Positions 1 to 10,667 of a stretch of DNA of 33,254 nucleotides are shown piece after piece. Under the pieces are notes generated by a model, which searched no databases, was not told the DNA's origin, and was given only the letters and a program-made list of their open reading frames with translations. This DNA is from Burkholderiales bacterium (GTDB taxonomy: Bacteria > Pseudomonadota > Gammaproteobacteria > Burkholderiales > Burkholderiaceae_C). The stretch is from the NCBI GenBank assembly GCA_028869005.1, contig JAGWTJ010000009.1:1-33254 (forward strand), written 5' to 3'. Within the stretch, counting starts at the first letter, position 1. Each line of letters starts with the position of its first letter. A program made the translations under genes and the position numbers.

Positions 1-1565
1 TCGCCGGTGTCGGTGTCGCGGTATTCGTGGTCCTGGATCCAGTAGTCGGCGTAGGTGACGTAGCGGTCGAAGATGTTCTGGCCGTACTCGCTGTAGCTCT
101 CGAGGTAGGCGGTCTGGATCTCCTTGCCGATGAACTCGGCGTAGCGCGGCGCCAGCAGCTCCTTGACGAAACCGGTGTACTTCTGCTCGAGATCCTTGGC
201 GAACTGCTCGCGCTCGATCTGCTGCTCGAGCACGTACATCAGATGCACCGGGTTGGCGGCGATCTCGGCGCTGTCGAAGTTGAAGACCTTGGAGAGGATC
301 TTGTAGGCGAAGCGCGTGCTGACGCCGGCCATGCCTTCGTCGACACCGGCGTAGTCGCGATACTCCTGGATGCTCTTGGCACGCGGATCGGTGTCCTTGA
401 GGTTGTCGCCGTCGTAGACCAGCATCTTCGAGTACAGCGAGCTGTTCTCGGGCTCCTTGAGCCGCGTCAGGATCGCGAACTGCGCCATCATCTTCAGCGT
501 GCCCGGCGCGCAGGTGGCCTCGGCCAGGCTCGAGTTGCGGATCAGCTTCTCGTAAATCTTGATCTCTTCGCTCACGCGCAGGCAGTACGGCACCTTGACG
601 ATGTAGATGCGGTCGAGGAAGGCCTCGTTGTTCTTGTTGTTGCGAAACGCCTTCCACTCGCTCTCGTTGCTGTGCGCCAGCACCACGCCGTCGAACGGGA
701 TCGCGCCGAAACCCTCGGTGCCCTTGAAGTTGCCCTCCTGCGTCGCGGTGAGCAGCGGGTGCAGCACCTTGATCGGCGCCTTGAACATCTCGACGAACTC
801 GAGCAGGCCCTGGTTGGCCAGACACAGGCCGCCCGAGTAGCTGTAGGCGTCGGGGTCGTCCTGCGCGTAGGTCTCGAGCTTGCGGATGTCGACCTTGCCG
901 GTGAGCGAGCTGATGTCCTGGTTGTTCTCGTCGCCGGGCTCGGTCTTGCTGATCGCGACCTGCCTGAGGATCGACGGGTAGCGCTTGACGACGCGGAACT
1001 TGCGGATGTCGCCGCCGAACTCGTCGAGCCGCTTGACCGCCCAGGGGCTCAGCACGCGAGTCAGGTAGCGGCGCGGGATGCCGTACTCGTTCTCGAGAAT
1101 GGCGCCGTCCTCGTCGACGCCGAACAGGCCGAGCGGGCTTTCGTTGACCGGCGAGCCCTTGAGCGCGTAGAACGGCACCTGCTCCATCAACTGCTTGAGC
1201 CGCTCGGCGATCGAGCTCTTGCCGCCGCCCACCGGACCGAGCAGATAGAGGATCTGCTTCTTCTCCTCGAGCCCCTGCGCGCCGTGGCGGAAGTAGGCCA
1301 CCACCTGCTCGATCGCATCTTCCATGCCGTAGAACTCGGCGAAGGCCGGGTAGACCTTGATCACCTTGTTGGCGAAGATGCGGCTCAGGCGCGGATCGTT
1401 GCGCGTGTCGATCGACTTGGGCTCGCCGATCGCCTTGAGCATGCGCTCGGCGGCGCTGGCGTAGGCCAGCGGATTGCGCTTGCATTCGGCGAGGTATTCC
1501 TCGAGCGAGAGCTCTTCCTCGCGCGTGCGCTCGTAGCGCGCGGCATAGTGGCTGATCACGTCCAT
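1..1565 (-). CDS. prkA: PrkA family serine protein kinase (3' end outside window)
   Basis: The minus strand is open from ATG at 1565 to the window edge, giving the first 521 residues of a family that is usually about 640 long. The N-terminal AAA-type domain is clear: a P-loop GPVGGGKS at residues 110-117, then the typical PrkA stretches PVNESPLGLF and GLLEFVEMFKAPIKVLHPLL and the segment AHSNESEW. The C-terminal kinase-type domain is mostly cut off. PrkA is a cytoplasmic stress and stationary-phase ATPase/kinase, often encoded with yeaH and spoVR-like ycgB; those would lie outside the window. The start is supported by GGAGG six bases upstream. A 20-base palindrome lies in the leader. Confidence 0.93.
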   Translation of the reverse strand, partial: MDVISHYAARYERTREEELSLEEYLAECKRNPLAYASAAERMLKAIGEPKSIDTRNDPRLSRIFANKVIKVYPAFAEFYGMEDAIEQVVAYFRHGAQGLEEKKQILYLLGPVGGGKSSIAERLKQLMEQVPFYALKGSPVNESPLGLFGVDEDGAILENEYGIPRRYLTRVLSPWAVKRLDEFGGDIRKFRVVKRYPSILRQVAISKTEPGDENNQDISSLTGKVDIRKLETYAQDDPDAYSYSGGLCLANQGLLEFVEMFKAPIKVLHPLLTATQEGNFKGTEGFGAIPFDGVVLAHSNESEWKAFRNNKNNEAFLDRIYIVKVPYCLRVSEEIKIYEKLIRNSSLAEATCAPGTLKMMAQFAILTRLKEPENSSLYSKMLVYDGDNLKDTDPRAKSIQEYRDYAGVDEGMAGVSTRFAYKILSKVFNFDSAEIAANPVHLMYVLEQQIEREQFAKDLEQKYTGFVKELLAPRYAEFIGKEIQTAYLESYSEYGQNIFDRYVTYADYWIQDHEYRDTDTG

Positions 1566-1596
1566 GCGGACCTCCGGTGGCCAGCAGCGCCTGCGG

Positions 1597-1616
1597 TGCG
1601 GACGGCCCCGTCCGCA
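1597..1616. promoter_or_regulatory. Perfect inverted repeat in the prkA leader
   Basis: TGCGGACGG and CCGTCCGCA (9-base arms, 2-base centre) lie about 32 bases upstream of the prkA start codon. In the transcript this would form a GC-rich hairpin just before the ribosome binding site; as DNA it could be an operator. The function is not known. Confidence 0.4.
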
Positions 1617-1749
1617 TGCGCTCCTGGGAAGTTCTGATGAAGTCCCGGCTTCACGGGCCCGGGCGCCATCAGAGCTTTCCGGTCGGCCGCGCCACCCGCA
1701 CGGGCGGCACCACGGCTCATGTTCAGGATGATCGATTCTGCGCGCAGCC

Positions 1750-1772
1750 GTTCCCGGAGAACAGCCGGGAAC
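1750..1772. promoter_or_regulatory. Inverted repeat GTTCCCGG-N7-CCGGGAAC
   Basis: Perfect 8-base arms are separated by seven bases in the divergent prkA/MFS intergenic region. The spacing suits a dimeric regulator or an RNA hairpin. No specific regulator is recognised. Confidence 0.35.
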
Positions 1773-1944
1773 CGATGGCAATTCCACCGAAAGCGTGATC
1801 TGCGCGCCGGACCCGCCATCCTTGCCTGCGCTCGTCGCAGGCTCTCGCCTTACGGCCACAACGCGCGGGCTGCGCGGCGCGCCGACAGAGATCGCACGCT
1901 CCGGCAGGCGCTGGCGCATTGCAATGTGTGAGAGCATGCGCGCG

Positions 1945-3129
1945 ATGAATCGAAACCTGCTGCTGCTGACCTTCTGTCAGGGCATGTTCCTCACCAACAA
2001 CGTCACCTTCATCGCCATCAACGGCCTGGTCGGACTGGCACTCGCGCCGCGCGGCTGGATGGCCACGCTGCCGGTGATGGGATACGTGGTCGGTGGCGCG
2101 TTGAGCGCGCCGCTCGTCGCGCACATACAGCGGCGCCTCGGACGCAAGCGCTCGTTCCAGCTCGGACTCGTGGTGGCCGCACTCGCCGCCGCTTCGTGCG
2201 CGTGGGCGGCGTGGGCGCATCACTTCTGGTGGCTGGTCGGCTCGACGCTTTGCGCAGGCTTCTACAGTGCCAACGCGTCGCTGTACCGCTTCGCCGGACC
2301 CGAACTGGCCGCGCCCTCGTACAAGGAGAAGGCGATTTCGTGGGTGCTGGCCGGCGGCATCGTCGGCGCCTTCGTCGGTCCCAACCTGGCCAGCGCGACG
2401 CGCGACCTGCTGGCCGCGAAGTTCGTCGGCAGTTATCTCGCGCTGATAGTCGCTGCGCTGCTGTCGTTCGTGGCGCTGTCGTTCATCCGCTTTCCCGACC
2501 ACCACGCGCCGGCGCCGGGCGATGCGAGCGGCCGGCCGCTCGCCGAGATCGTGCGCCAGCCGCTGTTCATCGTCGCCGTGGCCAGCGCAGCACTCGGCTA
2601 CGGCGTGATGAACCTGCTGATGGCGGCCACGCCGATCGCGATGCAGCAATGCAGCCACCCGTTCTCGAGCGCCGCACTGGTGCTCGAATGGCATGTGCTC
2701 GGCATGTTCGTGCCCAGCTTCTTCACCGGTCACCTGATCCGGCGCCTGGGCGCGCTCACGGTGATGTCGGCGGGCGTCGTTCTCGAGCTCGTGTGCGTGC
2801 TGGTCGCGCTGTCGGGCGTGGAACTGATGCACTTCCTGGCCGCCTTGTTCGCGCTCGGCGTCGGCTGGAACTTCCTCTACACCGGCGGCACGACGCTGCT
2901 GACCGCGGTCTACCGGCCCGAAGAGAAGAACAAGGTGCAAGGCGCGATGGACACCTGCGTGTACTCGACGATGGCGCTGACGTCGTTCTCGTCGGGCGCG
3001 CTGGTGACGACACAGGGCTGGCAATGGCTGAACCTCGGCTCGCTCGTACCGATCGCCGCCGTTTCGCTGGCGCTGCTGTGGCTGGCGGCGCTGCAACGAC
3101 GAACGGGCGACCTGCGCACGGCACCCTGA
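1945..3129 (+). CDS. Major facilitator superfamily transporter
   Basis: The product of about 394 residues is strongly hydrophobic with roughly twelve membrane segments. A basic loop QRRLGRKRSF between the early helices is the MFS loop 2-3 motif, and RRLGALTVMSAG in the second half is the matching repeat. It should act as an inner-membrane secondary transporter; the substrate cannot be told. Three in-frame ATGs (1924, 1936, 1945) precede the first helix. I chose 1945 because GAGAG at 1930-1934 is suitably spaced and the protein then begins MNRNLLLLTF. It is convergent with parB, 30 bases away. Confidence 0.85.
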   Translation: MNRNLLLLTFCQGMFLTNNVTFIAINGLVGLALAPRGWMATLPVMGYVVGGALSAPLVAHIQRRLGRKRSFQLGLVVAALAAASCAWAAWAHHFWWLVGSTLCAGFYSANASLYRFAGPELAAPSYKEKAISWVLAGGIVGAFVGPNLASATRDLLAAKFVGSYLALIVAALLSFVALSFIRFPDHHAPAPGDASGRPLAEIVRQPLFIVAVASAALGYGVMNLLMAATPIAMQQCSHPFSSAALVLEWHVLGMFVPSFFTGHLIRRLGALTVMSAGVVLELVCVLVALSGVELMHFLAALFALGVGWNFLYTGGTTLLTAVYRPEEKNKVQGAMDTCVYSTMALTSFSSGALVTTQGWQWLNLGSLVPIAAVSLALLWLAALQRRTGDLRTAP

Positions 3130-3159
3130 TCGGCGCACGCCCGGGGCGGTGCGGCTGCG

Positions 3160-4056
3160 TCAGGATTCGCCGGCGCCGAGCCGATCGAGCAGGCCCTCGA
3201 GTTCGTCCAGCGAATCGAAACGGATCACGATCTGGCCGGCCTGTCCGCGCGCCGTCTTGCGGCCAATGCGGATGTCGACCGCAGCCGCGAGGTGATCCGC
3301 GAGCCGCTCCTCGAGTCGCACCACGTCGCGCGAGCGGGCGGCGGCGGGCGCCGCCCTGCGGCCCGCGGCGCTTGGCGCGTCGCCGCGCAACTGGCGCGCC
3401 ACCAGGGCTTCGGCCTCACGCACGCTGAGTTGCCTGGCGACCACCTGCTGCGCCGCCAGCACCTGCTGCGCCGCGGGCAGCGCCAGCAGCGCGCGCGCGT
3501 GCCCCATGTCGAGGTCGCCGGCCATCAGTTGCTGACGCACGGGCTCGGCCAGATTGAGCAGCCGCAGCAGGTTGCTCGCGGCGCTGCGCGAGCGGCCGAC
3601 CGCCTGCGCCGCCTGCTCGTGCGTGAGCTTGAACTCGGCCACCAGGCGCTGCAGTCCCTGCGCCTCCTCCAGCGGGTTGAGGTCCTCGCGCTGGATGTTC
3701 TCGATCAGCGCCATCACCGCGGCCGACTCGTCGGGCACGTGCCGAACCAGCACCGGCACGCGTTCGAGTCCGGCCAGCGCCGCGGCGCGCACGCGGCGTT
3801 CGCCGGCGATGATCTCGTACTGGCCGCCCTCCACCGGACGCACCAGCACCGGCTGCATCACGCCCTGGCTGCGGATGCTCTCGGCCAGCTCGTACAGGGC
3901 GCCCTCGTCCATCCGGGTGCGCGGCTGGTACTTGCCCGGCCGGATGTGGGCGAGCGGCAGCTCCGTCGGCACACCGTCCGACGCCGCCGCGCCCACCGCG
4001 GGGCCGAGCAGCGCTTCGAGGCCGAGGCCCAGGCCCTTGGGTTTCTTGGTCGCCAT
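3160..4056 (-). CDS. parB: Chromosome-partitioning protein ParB
   Basis: This 298-residue protein is full length for chromosomal ParB. It starts MATKKPKGLGLGLEALLG, the usual basic ParA-interacting tail. The ParB/Sulfiredoxin-type CTPase domain follows, with GERR at residues 85-88 and ENIQREDLNPLEEA at 119-132. A helix-turn-helix spans about 145-170 (THEQAAQAVGRSRSAASNLL). The C-terminal dimerisation segment is acidic and leucine-rich after an Ala/Arg-rich linker. ParB loads on parS, spreads as a CTP-dependent clamp and works with ParA to move origins. Unusually, parA is not directly upstream: a small membrane protein gene, argC and a GNAT gene lie between. Confidence 0.95.
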   Translation of the reverse strand: MATKKPKGLGLGLEALLGPAVGAAASDGVPTELPLAHIRPGKYQPRTRMDEGALYELAESIRSQGVMQPVLVRPVEGGQYEIIAGERRVRAAALAGLERVPVLVRHVPDESAAVMALIENIQREDLNPLEEAQGLQRLVAEFKLTHEQAAQAVGRSRSAASNLLRLLNLAEPVRQQLMAGDLDMGHARALLALPAAQQVLAAQQVVARQLSVREAEALVARQLRGDAPSAAGRRAAPAAARSRDVVRLEERLADHLAAAVDIRIGRKTARGQAGQIVIRFDSLDELEGLLDRLGAGES

Positions 4057-4070
4057 CGGTCGATTGTGAG

Positions 4071-4595
4071 TCAGCGCGACGGGCTCGAGCGCTCGCGCCG
4101 CCGCGCGGCCGGAAACAGCAGTTCGCGCTCGAGATAGCGGCGCAGGCGCACCGTACGCGGCTCCATGCGGCCCGGTGCCGCAGCCAGCCGCTCGACCACC
4201 GAGTCGACGCGCAGCAGCACCCGGCCCCGGGCGTCGCGGCGCCAGCGGCCGGCGTGGCGCGCGGCAAGCACGTCGGACGCGTCGGCCGTGCGCAGCGCGC
4301 GCTGCAGGTCGCTGCCGTCGATCCACACGAAACGGCCGTCGTCCTCGACGTGCAGGCTCAGGCCTTCGAAGGCGTGGTGCCGCCCCGCCTCGTGGCGCCA
4401 GAGCAGTTCGCGCGCCTTGTCTTCGGCGGCATCGAGCAATCGCACGCCCAGACGCGGAGCGAAGTACGCGACCAAGCCCGCAACGAGCGCCAGCGCGCCC
4501 AGCAGCGGCAGACCGACGCCGAGGCGGTGCAGCAGGTACAGGCTGCCGGTGAGCAGCACGGCGAACACGAGGGCCCCGCGTGTGTAGCGCTTCAT
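4071..4595 (-). CDS. Conserved small inner-membrane protein, function unknown
   Basis: The product of 174 residues begins with two hydrophobic segments (about residues 7-23 and 28-47), then a long soluble, arginine-rich part with no motif that I recognise. The tail contains DDGRFVWIDGSDLQRAL, which could bind a partner or nucleotide, but this is not established. It ends 14 bases upstream of parB on the same strand, so the two are probably cotranscribed. A link to chromosome segregation is only suggested by position. Confidence 0.7.
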   Translation of the reverse strand: MKRYTRGALVFAVLLTGSLYLLHRLGVGLPLLGALALVAGLVAYFAPRLGVRLLDAAEDKARELLWRHEAGRHHAFEGLSLHVEDDGRFVWIDGSDLQRALRTADASDVLAARHAGRWRRDARGRVLLRVDSVVERLAAAPGRMEPRTVRLRRYLERELLFPAARRRERSSPSR

Positions 4596-4708
4596 CCGGG
4601 CAGCGGCCTCCCTGCGACCTGCGGTGCGGCACCGGCGCCGTCGTCAGCGCCGATTCGTCTTCCTGACGTATGCTCGATACGCGCATTGTGGCGCCCGAGA
4701 GCTCACCC

Positions 4709-5647
4709 ATGACTCACGCCGTGTTCGTCGACGGCCAGGAAGGCACGACCGGACTTCGCATCCACGAATACCTCGCGGCGCGACGCGACGTGGAAGTGCT
4801 GCGCATAGCCCCGGAACGACGCAAGGACGTTGCTGAGCGCGCGCGACTGCTCAACGCCGCCGACGTGGCCTTCCTGTGCCTGCCCGACGCTGCGGCGCGC
4901 GAGGCGGTGGCGCTGATCGATAACCCGAACACCTGCGTCATCGACGCGAGCACGGCGCACCGCACGCTGGCAGGCTGGACCTACGGGCTGCCCGAGCTGG
5001 CGCCGGGACAACGCGACGCGATCCGCCGCAGCAAGCGCATCGCCAATCCGGGTTGTCACGCGTCGTCGTTCATCCTGCTGCTGCGGCCGCTGGTCGACGC
5101 CGGCGTCGTGCCGGCGCGCGCCGCGGTGAGTGCGATGTCGATCACCGGCTACTCGGGTGGCGGCAGGAAGATGATCGAGCAGTACGACGCGCGGCCGCAG
5201 CCGGCACCGCTGGCCTCGCCGCGCCAATACGGCCTGACGATGACGCACAAGCACGTGCCGGAGATGATGGCGCACACGGGCCTCGAAATGGCGCCGATCC
5301 TGATGCCGGTGGTGGGCAACTTCTACAAAGGGCTCGCCGTCTCGGTGCCGCTCGACCTCGCCGGCCTCGGCACCACGGTCGAGGCCATCCAGCGCGTCTA
5401 CGAGCAGCGCTACGCCGGCGAGCGCTTCGTGCGCGTGATGCCGCTGCGCGATGCGGCCACGCTCGAGGGCGGCTACTTCGACGTGCAGGGCTGCAACGAC
5501 ACCAATCGCGTGGACCTCTTCGTCTTCGGCGACGACACGCGCGCCGTGCTGATCGCCCGCCTGGACAACCTCGGTAAGGGTGCCAGCGGCGCGGCCGTGC
5601 AGGCGATGAACGTCCATCTCGGCGTGCCGGAGGCGCTGGGGCTGTAG
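4709..5647 (+). CDS. argC: N-acetyl-gamma-glutamyl-phosphate reductase (short type)
   Basis: This enzyme reduces N-acetyl-glutamyl phosphate to the semialdehyde in arginine biosynthesis, using NADPH in the cytoplasm. The 312-residue length and sequence fit the short (type 2) AGPR subfamily. Visible features are the Rossmann glycine motif GQEGTTG (residues 9-15), the catalytic Cys116 in NPGCHASS, the SGGGRKMIE segment and a basic HKHVPEM segment. The start at 4709 places the Rossmann strand at the N-terminus; an in-frame ATG at 4670 would add 13 unlikely residues. It is transcribed against its neighbours and separates the parA and parB halves. Confidence 0.93.
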   Translation: MTHAVFVDGQEGTTGLRIHEYLAARRDVEVLRIAPERRKDVAERARLLNAADVAFLCLPDAAAREAVALIDNPNTCVIDASTAHRTLAGWTYGLPELAPGQRDAIRRSKRIANPGCHASSFILLLRPLVDAGVVPARAAVSAMSITGYSGGGRKMIEQYDARPQPAPLASPRQYGLTMTHKHVPEMMAHTGLEMAPILMPVVGNFYKGLAVSVPLDLAGLGTTVEAIQRVYEQRYAGERFVRVMPLRDAATLEGGYFDVQGCNDTNRVDLFVFGDDTRAVLIARLDNLGKGASGAAVQAMNVHLGVPEALGL

Positions 5648-5682
5648 CCTCGGCGCTGGGCCGCGGATCGCTCCGCAGGTTG

Positions 5683-6471
5683 TCAGGGCACGCCCTTCGG
5701 CACGCGATAGTGGTAATCGTAGCCGTCGGCGAAGCCCAGGCGCTCGTAGATCCGCCGTGCCGGCGAGTTGGAAGCACTCACTTGAAGATACGCGATCTCT
5801 GCGCCTTCATTGAGTAAAATTGAAAGCATGCGCTCACATAATAGCGTTGCCAGCCCGACACCGCGCTGTGCCGGCGCGGTGAAGACGTCGTAGATGCCGA
5901 CCAGCGCGCCTTCACGGGCGAACTGCCCGCAGGCTCTGACCGTGCCGCTTTCGGCATCGACAAAGGCGTAGCCGCGGTACGGCGTGGGTGACAGGCGCAG
6001 CCGCTCGGCGTGCGCCGCGCGCTCGACGGCACTCGATCCGCGCAGCGCACCGACCGCGTCGGCGAACGTCGCCGCGTCGAGCGGTATCCAGCGCAGGCCG
6101 GCAGGGTCGGGCCGCACAGGCTGCGCGTCGCGGGCGGCGGACGCCGCGCGGACCATGACATGCGTGTCCTCGATCGCGCTCCACCCCTCGGCCTCCAGAT
6201 GGGCGTCGAGCCGCGCCGGCATCGAGAACGGCGTGATGCGCGCGTGCATCGGCAGCCCGGCCTCCCGATAGACGTCGGCGGCCAGCGCCAACTTGACGTC
6301 GATCGGCAGTCGCCCCGCCGCCACCGCGTTGATCGAGCGCGCCCGTCGCGCCTTGCCCGGCGAGAAGCGCACCAGCCAGCCGTCGATCCAGCGCTGCTGG
6401 GGCGGCGCGCTCGCGTTCAGCGACGCGTCTTCGATGCGCGACAGCAGCGTCGAATCGAAGCGCTCAGCCAA
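5683..6471 (-). CDS. GNAT family N-acetyltransferase
   Basis: The 262-residue product ends with a GNAT fold: FTAPAQRGVGLATLLCERML is the acetyl-CoA pyrophosphate-binding motif (consensus Q/RxxGxG/A) and NSPARRIYERLGF is the conserved final motif. The N-terminal half (PPQQRWIDGWLVRFSPGKARRARSIN) resembles the extra domain seen in two-domain GNAT proteins of related bacteria. The acceptor is unknown. The start is probably TTG at 6471, overlapping the parA stop by eight bases, with GAGATGG upstream; longer forms run into parA. A short patch around 5775-5852 uses rare A/T-rich codons (CTA, TTA twice, TCA, ATT). Confidence 0.85.
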   Translation of the reverse strand: MAERFDSTLLSRIEDASLNASAPPQQRWIDGWLVRFSPGKARRARSINAVAAGRLPIDVKLALAADVYREAGLPMHARITPFSMPARLDAHLEAEGWSAIEDTHVMVRAASAARDAQPVRPDPAGLRWIPLDAATFADAVGALRGSSAVERAAHAERLRLSPTPYRGYAFVDAESGTVRACGQFAREGALVGIYDVFTAPAQRGVGLATLLCERMLSILLNEGAEIAYLQVSASNSPARRIYERLGFADGYDYHYRVPKGVP

Positions 6472-7225
6472 GACGTGCTGCCATCTCGCGCGCGAACTCG
6501 ACGAAGGCCTGTGCGCCCTTGGAGGTCGGGTCGAACACCACGCCGGGCTGGCCATAGCTCGGCGCCTCGGCCAGGCGCACATTGCGCGGGATCACGGTGT
6601 CGAACACCTTGCCGCCGAAGTGCGCCTTGAGTTGCTCGCTGACCTGCTGCTGCAGCGTGATGCGCGGATCGAACATGACGCGCAGCAGACCGATGATCTG
6701 CAACTCGGGGTTCAGGTTGGCGTGCACCTGCCTGATCGTGTTCACGAGGTCCGACAGGCCTTCGAGCGCGAAGTACTCACACTGCATCGGCACGATCACG
6801 CCGTGCGCTGCCACCAGCCCGTTGAGCGTCAGCAGGCTCAGGCTGGGCGGGCAGTCGATCAGCACGAAATCGTAGTCGTCGCACACGACGGCGAGCGCCT
6901 GCCGCAGGCGTCGCTCCCGATGCTCCAGTTCGACCAGTTCGACCTCGGCCCCGGCCAGTTCTCGATTGGCGCCGACGACGTCGTAGCCGCCCTTGTCACT
7001 GCGCCGACGCGCTTCGGCGATGCCGGCCGACTCGAGCAACACGTCGTAGACCCCGAAGTCGAGCTGCCGCTTGTCGACGCCCGAGCCCATCGTGGCGTTG
7101 CCCTGCGGGTCGAGGTCGACCACCAGCACCCGCCGGCCCAGCTGCGCAAGTCCGGCCGCCAGGTTCACCGTCGTCGTGGTCTTGCCGACGCCGCCCTTCT
7201 GGTTGGCGACGCAGAAGATGCGCAT
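6464..7225 (-). CDS. parA: Chromosome-partitioning ATPase ParA (Soj)
   Basis: The 253-residue protein starts MRIFCVANQKGGVGKTTTT, with the deviant Walker A motif KGGVGKTT at residues 10-17. It continues with VLVVDLDPQGNAT and FVLIDCPPSLSLL (Walker A' and B) and ends in a short helix typical of type Ib chromosomal ParA. It binds DNA non-specifically as an ATP dimer and is released by ParB. An in-frame ATG at 7243 adds six residues that are not conserved, so 7225 is preferred. The gene follows rsmG after 178 bases and overlaps the start of the GNAT gene; parB is about 2.4 kb further on. Confidence 0.95.
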   Translation of the reverse strand: MRIFCVANQKGGVGKTTTTVNLAAGLAQLGRRVLVVDLDPQGNATMGSGVDKRQLDFGVYDVLLESAGIAEARRRSDKGGYDVVGANRELAGAEVELVELEHRERRLRQALAVVCDDYDFVLIDCPPSLSLLTLNGLVAAHGVIVPMQCEYFALEGLSDLVNTIRQVHANLNPELQIIGLLRVMFDPRITLQQQVSEQLKAHFGGKVFDTVIPRNVRLAEAPSYGQPGVVFDPTSKGAQAFVEFAREMAARLG

Positions 7226-7403
7226 GCCGCCGGCGCGGTTCACGGCGCACCCGGCCGGGTCGGCGGCGACGAAGGCGCGAAGTCTGGGAGGAATGGCACG
7301 GGCGGGGTAAGCGTGACTAAGGGCGTGATGGATGCATCGCAGCGCTATGGCGGCGGCCGAGGCCGCGAGGGTATCGCAAGAAGCGCGCTGGCCCGCTGGG
7401 AGC

Positions 7404-8071
7404 TCACCCGGCGCGCGCTGGAGCGTTGTCCCGACGCCGCATCCAGACCAGGCAACGCTGCGCCGCCAGTCCCGGCACGGCCAGCGGTTCCACGTGGAAC
7501 ACGCTGACGTCGGGCGGCAATTCAGCGATCTCGTCGGCCGGCGCGCGCCCTTTCATCGCCAGCCAGACGCCGCCCGGAGCCAGCAGGTGCGCCGTCCAGC
7601 GCACGAGGTCGGGGAGGCTGGCGAATGCGCGCGCCGTGATCAGGTCGAACTTAGGCGCCTGGAGCGCCTCGACGCGCGCCTGTTCGGCATGCAGGTTCGG
7701 CAGCGGCAGCGCGCCGGCGACTTGCCGCAGGAACGCGGCCTTCTTGGCCACCGCGTCGACACAGGTCACGTCCCAGCCGGGCCGCATGATGGCGATGACG
7801 ACGCCCGGCAGTCCGCCGCCGCTGCCGACGTCGAGCAGCCGACCGCCGCCGGCATGGCGTTCCAGCGCCGGCACGATCGCCAGGCAGTCGGCCAGATGCT
7901 GGGACAGCATCGCGGCACGGTCACGCACCGCCGTCAGGTTGTAGGCGGCGTTCCAGCGCTCGAGCAGATCGAGATAAGCCAGGAGGGCGCCGATCTGCGC
8001 GTCGCTCGGCGCCAGGCCGAGTTGGCGCGTCCACGCGGCCAGCGTCTCGCGCTCGACGGCCGAGCGCTGAT

Positions 8072-8075
<4 letters not shown>
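7404..8075 (-). CDS. rsmG: 16S rRNA (guanine527-N7)-methyltransferase RsmG
   Basis: RsmG methylates G527 of 16S rRNA using S-adenosylmethionine. The 223-residue product has the family hallmarks [21 protein letters not shown] and the SAM-binding loop [14 protein letters not shown], followed by [15 protein letters not shown]. No ATG exists at the expected place; TTG at 8075 overlaps the mnmG stop codon (TTGA) and gives the normal family length, so translational coupling is likely. A parS-like palindrome lies near the 3' end of this gene. Confidence 0.94.
7486..7501. promoter_or_regulatory. parS-like ParB-binding site inside rsmG
   Basis: The inner 14 bases GTTCCACGTGGAAC form a perfect palindrome. 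The 16-base site matches the bacterial parS consensus TGTTTCACGTGAAACA at 13 positions, with a symmetric T-to-C/A-to-G change that is also found in natural parS sites. It lies within the rsmG 3' end, close to parA. Confidence 0.7.
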
Positions 8076-10060
<1,985 letters not shown>

Positions 10061-10449
10061 GGGGGCGACGATTCTACGAGGCTGGCGCGGCTCGCGCAGG
10101 CGCCGGGTCGCCCGTGAGTGCCGAAGTCATGCGTCGTTCGGCCCGCCGCGCGCCAGCGGCCGGCAAGCGACCCAGCCCGCGTGGAGTCCACTGAATTGCC
10201 TTCGCATGCACGAAAGCCTGCGCTTACTTTCGAACTGTGATCGTGGCCTGGGTATGCGCCGATTCGACCTCGCCGGCCCGGCCCGCGCACCCGCGTCACC
10301 GGCGTCACGCGCGCCGCTCCGCCGCGCCACTTGGCGTCGTCACACCGCTCGCGAATCCGCGCCCCGATCGCGGTCACCGATCCCGCCGCCGCAGGAGCGC
10401 ACACTGCGCATCGACGGCGATCCTGCCGCGCCCCATCCGGGAGTCAACC
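10061..10449. other. Divergent intergenic region between mnmG and the DUF2892 gene
   Basis: These 389 bases should hold the promoter of the mnmG operon (leftward) and of the small membrane-protein gene (rightward). I see an inverted repeat CGAAAG-N10-CTTTCG at 10211-10232 in a locally less GC-rich stretch, which may be part of a promoter or operator. No DnaA-box cluster and no supported gene are visible. Confidence 0.45.
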
Positions 10450-10644
10450 ATGCAAACCAACATCGGCAGCCTGAATCGGCTGGTCCGCGTGATCGTCGGC
10501 CTCGTGCTCATCGGCCTGACGCTGGCCGGAACGATCGGCGTCTGGGGGTGGATCGGCGTCGTGCCGCTGGTCACCGGCGCGGTGGGGTGGTGTCCCGCCT
10601 ATCGCTTGCTGGGCATCCACGGCGGCGCGGCCAAGAAGACCTGA
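10450..10644 (+). CDS. DUF2892 (YgaP-type) small membrane protein
   Basis: The 64-residue product begins MQTNIGSLNRLVRVIVGLVL and has two membrane segments (about residues 12-30 and 33-48), followed by GWCPAYRLLGI. This N-G-x-x-(D/N)R-x-x-R and CPxYxxLG pattern is the DUF2892 signature, found alone or fused to rhodanese in YgaP. It sits in the inner membrane; its role is unclear. The ATG at 10450 is chosen because the family starts exactly there; longer forms add non-conserved residues. Confidence 0.82.
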   Translation: MQTNIGSLNRLVRVIVGLVLIGLTLAGTIGVWGWIGVVPLVTGAVGWCPAYRLLGIHGGAAKKT

Positions 10645-10667
10645 GTCGCTCGCGCCGGCCCCTCGGA

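Larger units (their letters stand above)
1566..1944. other. Divergent intergenic region between prkA and the MFS gene
   Basis: These 379 bases separate two divergent genes and should hold both promoters. I see no convincing -35/-10 pair. The stretch contains two inverted repeats, listed separately, and a 10-base palindrome CATTGCAATG at 1917-1926 just ahead of the MFS start. Short open frames here lack ribosome binding sites and family resemblance, so no gene is called. Confidence 0.5.

Noticed and set aside
27-1637. A 536-codon plus-strand frame over prkA
   Set aside because: The minus strand has full PrkA signatures; the plus product has only repetitive Val/Leu/Asp composition.
3730-3760. 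CACGTG core in parB (GGGCACGTGCC) as a third parS
   Set aside because: The flanking GTTT/AAAC arms are absent; only the common six-base core matches.
10061-10449. Replication origin next to mnmG
   Set aside because: No DnaA-box cluster or AT-rich unwinding region is visible, so oriC is probably near but outside the window.
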